From NCBI GenBank assembly GCA_009823505.1, contig VZQC01008856.1, positions 117,490 to 181,489 of the forward strand: a stretch of DNA of 64,000 nucleotides, written 5' to 3'. The notes under the pieces are model-generated. The model was not told where the DNA came from and did no database searches. It saw only the letters and a list, made by a program, of their open reading frames with translations. A program made the translations under genes and the position numbers. The stretch is from Rhizomys pruinosus. Its lineage: Eukaryota; Chordata; Mammalia; Rodentia; Spalacidae. This document shows, one piece after another, positions 56,165 to 64,000 of this stretch (positions within the stretch are counted from its first letter, which is position 1; every line of letters begins with the position of its first letter).

Positions 56165-56690
56165 TAAAAAATAATAAACTGAGATATAATATATTTAAGG
56201 TTTACTCATGTTGCATGTAGAGCTAAGTGTTCTGACAAATGTATGTATCAATTTAACCATCTCTATTCATGAGATTAGACTATTTTCACCACTCAAAAAA
56301 GTTCCCTTGCTAATCCCTATATGCTGAACCGCAGAGATCCACCCATCTGTTTTCTGTAAGCATGGACTAGTTTTGCTTATGCTACAATATTGTACACAGA
56401 TTCGCACAAGGTCTCGGAATTTCATGTATGCTAGTGTGCATATCTGCAAATCCATTCCTTTTTATTGCTGACTAGTACTCCACATATGGCTATCCCACCA
56501 CATGCTGACCATTTACCAGGCAATGTATACTTGAGTTGCTTCCAATTTTTTGCTATTATCAATAATGCTGTTATATATATTCACAAATGTGTTTTTGTGG
56601 ACACACATTTAAATGACTTTAGATAACTCCGAATTGGTTTTGAAAAACTAATGTACTACTTTACACTGTGATGAATGGTAGATGAAAAGC
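56165..56690 (-). mobile_element. Ancient LINE-1 (L1M-type) 3' fragment
   Basis: 'aaactgagatataatatatt' and 'agttgcttccaattttttgc' / 'tattatcaataatgctgtta' / 'tttttgtggacacacattta' correspond to inverted L1M ORF2-end and 3'UTR. Very diverged, so shared with other placentals. Confidence 0.7.
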
Positions 56691-58912
56691 TTACCTAACA
56701 AATGCTCCTTATCCTGTAGCATATCTCAACAACCTATGATATAGGAGATAATGATGTAAACTCTCTTTTCCCCTTTTTTGGGGAAAAGTCCCATTCATAC
56801 CTCTCCTTCACTCCTTGGCTTCCACAGACACCTGGGTTCAGACTGATTTCCTTTATTCGGATGAAGATACAGATGTGGGCTGCTGCACTGTCCCCTTCCC
56901 CAAGTCACATTTTTCATCTTTTCTTCTTCATTCCCTACAAGTCAAAACATCTTCCCCTCCACTGAACCATTCCCGTACAGGGATTAGGAAATTAATCTGA
57001 CTAAATGCAGCCCTGTGCAAAGGACTGGCAGCCTCTTTAAATGGAGGTGCTCACGACTTTAAGAGATGGCTGTCACTCTAAATTCTATGAGATGCTGCTC
57101 TAGTTCCAAATGAGCTCCTACCAGGTAACATGCACCAATGAGGTCCCAGCAGTGTAAAATCAGTGATATCACAGAGGGTGGGGACCTGAAGTTTCAGGAT
57201 AGTGCACTGTTTTTAAAGACTAGACTTGCTTATTCATGTTCTCTGCATACCCTCCCCCCACATTATCCTCCTTTTCACAGTTTCATTCCTCCTTCTATAT
57301 GCCCCTGAACTGACAAATTCTCAGGGTCAGGGTCTTGTGACAGTGTGGTTGTGACAACAGGATGCCACGCATGAGCTGCAGGCTGTTCTGAGCACAACAA
57401 GAGCATAGTAACCTTCCAGTTCCTTTGGACTGCACTCTGCTGGGCACTTGAAGACAACGTTCTCAATCCCAGGAACAAACGTTCCAGGTTTGCTGAAACT
57501 CCTCCCTCCTTGCTGCCACACCATTGATACCACAGCTTCCAGGATTCCTGAAGGAGACTACCTTTTCGAAAGATCAGATTTCAGAAGCTCAAGTAAGAAG
57601 ACGATCATGGATTTGGGGCCTGAAGCTATCATGAGTTAGGCAGCTCACCCCAGAGCAGGGAACAGAGACAAAATCCGGGCCTCTGAATGACCCCAGGGCG
57701 CTTTTATCTTCTGCTCTCTCAACCCTCAGAAATAACTCTTCTGGCTCATGTAACTTAGAGTGTCTGTGGAACAAGCATGTTTGAACGGATCAGAACTATT
57801 TCAAAGAACAGGCCTGACGTTCACAAGCTACGCAGGGCAGTATGATCTGGTGAGCTGAGCCCACTTCAGGGTACTGACGCAGTTCTTCTTTCCTGTGGAA
57901 GGAAGCACAGGTGCCTGCACTGGCCACTCCCCACTTCCTATCTCACCCCCACAAGGCGCCTCTCCTTCACTTCTTACCTCACCCCTCTCCTCAGTGCTCA
58001 GAGCACAGAAAAGCCGCAAGACCCGTCTTTCTGCTTCCTAGCTGTCCACACTCTAAAGCAGCCCAATCCCAACAGGCACTTGAGAAACAATTACTTTCTT
58101 GAATTTCTAGAATTACTTGGGTCATTTTGAGTGACCACTCCATTCGCCTGTCATTTCCTGTGTGTCTAATGCTCCCTTAGAGCAGTATGAAAACAGGTTG
58201 AGGCAGGAAGGAGAAAAGAAAAGCATGCATTAACCATGTCCATCATCCAACCTTGCACTAAGGTGCTCTGGGGCCAAGTGATGACCAACTGTCAGTCACA
58301 TGAAGAAAAGAAGCCAAGGCTCAGATTGTGGGTAAGTCCCCTGTCCCACCCCCCAGGCTTCAGCTATGCTCTCTTCTTCATGCCAACAACATAAGGTTAT
58401 TTTAGTCAATTGTTGGGCTTCCTGAAGACTGTGCTCTAGAAAAACGAACGCTTTGTAATGCTAAGCAGATTTGTACATGAAGGCTGTTCTAACACTGCCT
58501 CGTCAAAATGACAGAGCCACTGCACCTCAGCTGCCATGCTGCTCTGAACCCAGGAGCTGAGATGAATCAGCAACAGACCTTATCTAACTGCTAGCTGGGC
58601 ATAGAGGGATTCAAGGGAAGAAGGCACAAAGCGCTCCAGTGCATAATCAAGGCAGTTCTTAGATTTACTCTTTTACAGCATATGTAGTCTTCAGGTCCAA
58701 TTTTGAATATATGAACAAAACAGAATGAGCCAGGGTTGGAGCTTGCTTACTTTTAGACAAAGAAAGATGCATTTTTAATAGTGTAAAAAAAAAAAAAAAA
58801 GAGAGAGATTTATCCACCAAAAGGTTTTACAACTATCTTCAAACTCCAAAAGAGAAATGGAAGAGATTGTTTACTGAGCATACACTATGTTCTCTGGGCC
58901 TCTTGGGGTGGT
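56691..58912. other. Repeat-poor unique sequence, 2.2 kb
   Basis: A faint MIR-like patch may lie at about 56710-56760. Short A tract near 58782. No recent SINE and no supported exon. Confidence 0.45.
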
Positions 58913-59048
58913 GGTTTGTTCAGACAATGCCTGTCTCATGTAGCTCAGGCTGGCTTTGAACTCACTTTATAGCCCACACTGGTCTTAAACTTTTGATGCT
59001 CCTGTCTCTACCTCCCAAGTGCTGGGATCCCAGGCACCACACCCAGCT
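58913..59048 (-). mobile_element. Old B1-type SINE
   Basis: 'gtagctcaggctggctttga' and 'ctacctcccaagtgctggga' with a related repeat of the 'actggtcttaaact' segment; resembles an early (proto-B1) form. Confidence 0.7.
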
Positions 59049-59049
59049 C

Positions 59050-59200
59050 TCAGTGCTTTTATCTGTCTCTTTATTTAATTCCTAACAAACCCTTAAAAAG
59101 TAGGTCTCAGGTTTTGTGTTAGATGTAGACACCAAGGCTTCAAAGCTATGATGCAGCCTGCCCGGGAGCACTGGCTGACTAGGAGTCCTCACACTTTCCA
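59050..59200 (-). mobile_element. MIR relic
   Basis: 'tttaattcctaacaaaccct' and 'gacaccaaggcttcaaagct' follow inverted MIR order. Confidence 0.5.
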
Positions 59201-60052
59201 CAAAGGCCTTACTCCTACAGGGCTTGACTGCTATCATGCACTTTGAACTCAGTACATCCCAAATCACTGTCTTCCTGACTCAACCCCCCTGAATGCTGGG
59301 ATTAACAACAGGCTCCAAACACAGGATTTTAAAGAATAGCATTCTGCTGTATACTGCAAGTTGTTTTTGTAAAGCCAGTTTAAAATGCCTATGTACACAG
59401 TGTTTTAATTATCTCAACCCAAACCCTCAGTCTCTCTGAATCCCTCTGACAGGTTGAACATCCCTATCCAAAATGTTGTCAGGATACTCCATTCCCGCAA
59501 TCCCAGCACCTGGAGGGCATAGCAGGAGGACTTCCGGAAGATGGAGTCTAGCTTGGGCTACCCAGAAAGCTGCAAGCCAACCTGGGCTTTGGGGGAGATC
59601 CTGCCTTAATGTGGGAATATTTGCAAAAATCTTGTTTGAGTTTCCTTAAGCTGAAAATTTGAAATTGGAAATGTTCAGATGAAAGGTTTATGTTTCAGAG
59701 CTTTTCAGACTTGGGACTTATCAAGCAGACACTCAACTTATACCTTGTCCCTCTGCATGACAAAGGAGGATCCGATTTTTTATGGTTTCTAACTAGTCTG
59801 AAAATGGAGATGTGCATGTGGCTACTCAAAATCCACACTCACAGTTAACACACGTTTTCTATACTTTTCTTAGCCGCCAGCCCAGTCCAGCTCTTCTCTG
59901 TTGTAGGCTCTTCAGAGTTATCCTCCTTGAAATGCAGCTCAGCTCCAGTCCTGCCAGAGTAATCCAGAGCTCACCCAACGGCAGGCGGGGCTCTGCCCAC
60001 AGCACTTACATGCAGGCAGCACGGGCTGACAACATGTTCACAGATAGCATTT
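59201..60052. other. Mostly unique; B1-like remnant at 59485-59610
   Basis: 'caatcccagcacctggaggg' followed by 'gcttgggctacccagaaagc' suggests a degenerate B1. The rest is unrecognised. Confidence 0.45.
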
Positions 60053-60264
60053 AAGACAAGGACTCATGTAGCCCAGGCAGGCCTCAAACTTGCTGTATAG
60101 CACTGAGAATGACCTTGAGCTTCTCCTCCTCTGGCCACCATCTCCTAACAGCTAGGATTATAGGTATGTGCCACCACATCCGATTTACACAGTGCGAGGG
60201 ATAGAATCCAGGGCCTTGTGTATGCTGAGCAAGCCCTCTTCCAACTGAGCTACATCCCAGCCCT
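60053..60264 (-). mobile_element. B4/RSINE1-type composite SINE
   Basis: A B1-like part ('tgtagcccaggcaggcctca', 'ggattataggtatgtgccac') is followed by an inverted ID-like head ('cttccaactgagctacatcc'). Confidence 0.75.
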
Positions 60265-60960
60265 CAGAGTCTTTTTAATTCCTTAAATCTTGTACTTTTA
60301 AAGGAAGAGAAAGAAAACTCTTTGGTTTGGTAAAGCAATGCAATTTGCTACTAAAAAGCTTGACTGTGATTTTCACTCCAATGTTAAAAATACATTTTCA
60401 TCTTTCCAAAGCATTTCTGAAGATTCATCAGGGAAATGTGATTTGGAAGAAGGTGAAAGACACAAAACTTGATAAAGAGGCAAGGAGAGCCTGCCAGAAC
60501 AAAGGCCTGCCTCCCCACCCCCCAACTCAGCTCCCTGCAGCAGGAACGCAGAGCTCCGTAGAGATGCCGGGTAGGACCCGCTTTCCACAGGCACCCATCA
60601 CACACTTGTGAGTGGCCACTTCCCGGAGTAAAACAAACCATCACACTCACTGTCCACACTTGCTCTGGTGGCTCCAGAGTGTCCTCTCACTAGGGTCCAT
60701 TCTGCTTCCTAGCACAACTGAGTCTGCAGAACTAAGGGAAGAGAGCTCGCTTGTCAAGGGGTCATGTGGCCCCAGCTGGGGTTCCCTAGCCAACCCCATG
60801 AAAAACCAACTATGCAAGTAGAAAGCTGTCCCCAAAAGTGCTACCTCCAGATGTCTGTTCAAAGTGCCTTGGACAGGGACACATAGGGTGACACACTGTA
60901 AAATCTCACACAGCCCCAGAAAGAGTTTCTCACCCAATGATACAACTTATTTCTTTAAGA
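60265..60960. other. Unique sequence, no gene seen
   Basis: Overlapping frames of 70-96 codons on both strands have no family features. Confidence 0.5.
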
Positions 60961-60970
60961 AAGAATTATA

Positions 60971-61190
60971 TCGGGCATGGCAACATATGATATAATCCCA
61001 GATACTTAAAAGGCTGGAACAGAAAGATGGCAAGTTTGAGGCCAGCCTGGGCTACAGAATGAGTTCAAGGCCAGCTTGAGCAATTTACCATAATACTGTC
61101 TCAAAACAAAAATAAAAATGATTATTACTATATTAGTGCATGAGCCAAGGACCTAGGTTCAATCCCCAGTTCTAAAAAAAAAAAAAAAAA
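60971..61190 (+). mobile_element. Old B1-like SINE with ID-like 3' part
   Basis: 'gtttgaggccagcctgggct' body and CAAAA tail, then about 20 bp later an ID-like end ('acctaggttcaatccccagt') with a long A tract. aagaattata at 60961-60970 recurs only after the next B1 (61355-61364), so the compound grew by tail-on insertion or arrived as one unit. Confidence 0.6.
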
Positions 61191-61354
61191 AGGTGGGTGT
61201 GGTGGCTCATGCCTTTAATCCCAGTACTTGGGAGGCAGAGGCAGGTGGATCTCCCCCCCCCCCCACGTTCAGGCCAGCCTGGTCTACAGAGCAAGTTCCA
61301 GGACATTCAGAGCTACAGGGAGACCCTGTCTCAAGAAGACACACACACAAAAAA
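61191..61354 (+). mobile_element. B1 SINE with C12 run
   Basis: Full-length B1 in which 'gtggatctttgtgagttcaa' is altered to a 12-bp C run (61253-61264). Its tail is CA/A-rich. Confidence 0.92.
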
Positions 61355-61454
61355 AAGAATTATAATGTCATGTTTCTCCCTTTATCTTGGTTTCTCACAT
61401 ATAAGTAAATGTTGCAGTAGTCTAAGGTAGCTGGGATAATTATTTCCCTCCCCC

Positions 61455-61609
61455 TTTTTTTTTTTTGGTATTTTTGAGACCAGGGTCTCCCTTTAGTCCC
61501 AGCTGGCCTGGAGCCTCACTCTGTAGACCAGGCTGGCCTGAACTCACAGAGATCCACTGCCTTTGCCTCCCAGTGCTAGGATTAAAGCGCATGCCCACCA
61601 CACCCGGCT
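61455..61609 (-). mobile_element. B1 SINE with several 1-bp deletions
   Basis: Full-length B1 with a T tail at the left. Several single-base losses relative to neighbours ('ggctggcctgaactcacaga', 'gcctcccagtgctaggatta') are notable. Confidence 0.93.
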
Positions 61610-61670
61610 AGTTTTTTTCCTTGTTTATAGTTTCATTTATATAATACTTTGGATCAGTCTTAATTATCTG

Positions 61671-61760
61671 TAATATATATATTATATATATTTTATATGT
61701 ACATGCATATATGTGTGTGTATGTAATATATATGATATAGATATATATATATATATACAC
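61671..61760. repeat. (TA)n-rich tract
   Basis: TATATA and GTGTGTATG units over about 90 bp; self-complementary. Confidence 0.85.
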
Positions 61761-61774
61761 GTTTCTTTTCACTT

Positions 61775-62670
61775 TTTATTTTTTTTTTTTTATTCAATGC
61801 AAAACATAGTTTAAAATAGAGAAACATTCTATGATGCCCCTTACTGAAATCTATATACACTGCACCTATCCATAAATTGACACCTTTTCCCTTGGGATTT
61901 CACAAAAAACAGTTTTAGCTTTGGAGCCTGATTCATTATAGCATAACATGCGAGACAAGCTGCTAGAGCGTGAATGAACCAAAAGTCTGTTTGAATTCAC
62001 AGGATCTAGACAACCATACAGATGCCCCTCCCCCATCACCGACGAAGGTAACTAAGACAGTAACCCTTGAGCTACTTAAAGCCTTTTTAGGACTCAGGTT
62101 TTCAAAAGCCACTGAACTTCTCCCCTAAAATACAGTGTTCTCTCACACACAGCTTTCAACATGTGGAGCCAAGGCATTCAGAAAGCCTAGTCCCTTCTTG
62201 CTTCTTGCTATGGAAACGAGGTGAAACAAGTTCACACTGGGGTCAGCCCCATCTCCACTGCTTCACGGGGGGGGGGGGGGGGATGACAACAACACAGGAC
62301 TCTGGGTACCCCCTTTCGTATCCCCAGTGGCAAGCCACTGGGAGGACCAGTCTCTGTGACCACAGCATCCCAACACTGGCACGTGTCCTGATCCCAGCAC
62401 TGTTTCTAGACCTTTTCACCATTTCTGTTAAAGTACATGTCTCCAACAGGAAAGCTTCAGCTTGGTTACAGTGGAAGCGGACGAGAGGTGTGATGCCTTC
62501 TGAACCACAAATATATCTGCACATGGCCCCCTTCATCAGTCTTTCTCTACAACAGGTGTTTTCTGGTTTGAATTGAGGACTTTTTCCAGTAGGTCCAAAA
62601 CATTAACACCCTCTAAGATGTCATTTCTTTTGTTCTTCTGACTCCTGCATCTAAACTGTTTTCTTTGCTC
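61775..62670 (-). CDS. Candidate terminal exon: last 44 codons plus about 0.75-kb 3'UTR
   Basis: On the minus strand a pyrimidine-rich stretch with an AG acceptor (ttttttcttcttggag, ending at 62671) opens a frame of 44 residues, starting EQRKQFRCRSQKNKR and ending VEKD, with a TGA at 62538-62536. The peptide is charged and helix-like. It is followed by about 740 bp free of interspersed repeats and an AATAAA at 61794-61789. I do not recognise the protein. Points against: the AATAAA runs straight into a genomic A tract, 44 open codons can occur by chance, and a G16 run lies in the supposed 3'UTR. Upstream exons would lie beyond 62700, possibly outside the window. Confidence 0.3.
61789..61794 (-). 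terminator. Poly(A) signal AATAAA for the candidate exon
   Basis: The minus strand reads gcattgAATAAA followed by a 14-A genomic tract. It is a canonical signal, but the A tract weakens it as evidence for a real cleavage site. Confidence 0.3.
62267..62282 (+). repeat. G16 homopolymer
   Basis: Sixteen consecutive G residues. Long G runs are rare in unique DNA and prone to slippage and quadruplex formation; the exact count may be a sequencing artefact. Confidence 0.9.
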
Positions 62671-62699
62671 CTCCAAGAAGAAAAAAATACAAATATCAA

Positions 62700-64000
62700 T
62701 TAATTGCATATATTTTTGCTGATAAGCAAACCTTACATCACTCTCATACATTAGACTTAATAGAAATCTATATAGCAAGTTAGGATTAAGCTAAGAATTC
62801 AAGGTAGTTTGGAGGGTAGTAACAAGGATGGAAGGGAACGAAAAGTAAATAAATAAATCAATAAATAAAAACAACAACCAACACTAGAGCAAGATTTTTC
62901 AAACCCAGATGTCACATTAAATTCAACTAAAAAGGATTAAATCATTCAAAAAGACCTACCACTACCCCAGCCCTCACGTGTGCTCCCCACCAATGAAGCA
63001 AGAAGTGCCCCAGGAGGGCACTAGACTTCTTAAAACGTCCCATGTCACTCAGCTCACAGCCACAGTGGACAATGCCAATCCAGACTGTAGTGGAGGGGGG
63101 TGGCATGGGGAAGGGCTAGACAGTGCTGGAGATAAAACCAGGGGCCATTTCTGTGTGACCCTGTCCTCCAGGATAGACACAATCACCAAAGCAGATGTCT
63201 GTAGCAAGCTATTTCTGAGCAACAGTGGTGGCAGAGAACGAGAAAGGGCAATGAAGGACACTCCTGGCAAGTGCCACCTCCACCTGTCCCCATCAGCTTG
63301 CAGTCTGGGCCCAGTCTACTCTAGACGGTCCTGAGACTTGCGTGGGGTGTTAAAGGATGCTTCTAGGAGCTGGCTCACCATTATCACCTTTCAGTTTAGG
63401 GGACTCCTAATGCCCCAAAGTCCTCTTCCCTGGACTCTTAGAGCAGAATTTATCCCTTGCTCTAAGGAGGAAGGAGAACTACCACCTCCCAAAACCCAGG
63501 CTTGGAAGAAGCCAGGGAAACCAGTGCTAAGCCTGAGAGCAATGGGCACGAAAGCCAGTGCGGCTGAAGAGCTCAGTAGAAAGGGTGCCCGCAGTGAATC
63601 AGAGGCCACCGTTCCTCGTTTCTTTGGTTTCTTTGTGTACAGAGTTGGGAAGGCCCTTTTCAATGCAAGCAGGCTAATGTGATCTACAGTCTTCAGCCCT
63701 GCTGCAGCAAGGAAGAGCCGCAGGCCTAGCTAGCGCTGTCTCCAGCTGAGTCCACTACAGTCATCCCACTAGGAAAAACAGTCTCAAGATTTGACAATAA
63801 CTGAACCAGCTTCTCTCTTATTGGGGCTCTAAATTAGCTATAAAAGCAGGACCTTCATCATGAGGCAGGCTGGCAGCGGCCATCCTACAGGTACCATCAA
63901 TTAATTACTGGGCCACTCAGCAGTTAGCACATATTGGTTGAATGAATGAACTGAATCACACACACACATTTGCATGAGCATAGAAAGAGCAGCCTGGTTA
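62700..64000. other. Repeat-poor unique sequence to window end
   Basis: No interspersed repeat recognised. Plus-strand frames at 62978-63334 and 63338-63682 are open for 115-120 codons each but show no domain. The TATA-like 'ctataaaagc' at 63838 is noted under rejected items. Confidence 0.45.

Noticed and set aside
62163..63682. Consecutive plus-strand frames of 114-137 codons as a gene
   Set aside because: They are in different frames with no supported splice junctions, and the first is antisense to the candidate minus-strand 3'UTR and includes the G16 run.
63838..63891. TATA-like ctataaaagc, followed by an ATG and a CAG/GTACC donor-like site
   Set aside because: The ATG is only about 13 bp after the TATA box, before any expected start site, and the frame stops within about 13 codons.

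Overview
This is a stretch of rodent nuclear genome, either intergenic or deep intronic. No complete protein-coding gene is supported. The assignment rests on interspersed repeats: many B1 (7SL-derived) and B2/B3 (tRNA-derived) SINEs, ID-type and B4-type (tRNA head plus B1-like body) SINEs, rodent LINE-1, an ERV-type solo LTR and rodent hAT-Charlie-type DNA elements, over a faint background of MIR, L2 and old L1M relics. B1 plus B2 points to a muroid rodent. The LINE-1 3' ends and 5' monomers do not look like the mouse or rat types I know, and the youngest B2 copies carry a 17-bp internal tandem duplication. I therefore infer a non-murine muroid, for example a spalacid or cricetid, but the species is not proven.

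Layout. 0-10 kb: scattered SINEs in unique sequence, a 56-bp Z-DNA-prone GC/GT tract at 539, a strong CTCF-like site at 1622 and a nested SINE at 2454-2880. 10.2-13.8 kb: a minus-strand LINE-1 with about 227-bp 5'UTR monomers and a large internal deletion joining ORF1 to the reverse-transcriptase half of ORF2. 14-22 kb: SINEs, L1 3' fragments, a perfect 40-bp x3 tandem repeat (17366) and a small minus-strand membrane-type ORF under a TATA box (about 20.6-21.0 kb). 22-28 kb: three SINEs inserted serially at one target site, three hAT elements and a 594-bp solo LTR inside a B3 SINE. 30-37 kb: mostly unique sequence with a second L1 3' end and an unresolved block at 34.3-35.6 kb. 37-41 kb: a B2-B1 chimera, an 865-bp almost pure polypyrimidine tract and a B2 inverted pair. 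41-52 kb: dense SINEs, including a head-to-head B1 palindrome at 50.7-51.1 kb. 52.5-58.9 kb: no recent SINE and only ancient relics. 61.8-62.7 kb: a possible minus-strand last coding exon plus 3'UTR of an unidentified gene.

The window records SINE/LINE retrotransposition (intact target-site duplications, nesting, chimeras, inverted pairs) rather than an operon or pathway. I found no convincing new biological system. The points most worth checking are the candidate terminal exon, the small TATA-driven ORF, the polypyrimidine tract, the B2-B1 chimera, the duplicated-B2 subfamily, and the repeat-poor islands as possible conserved regulatory DNA. All family names come from sequence recognition by eye; no database search was run.
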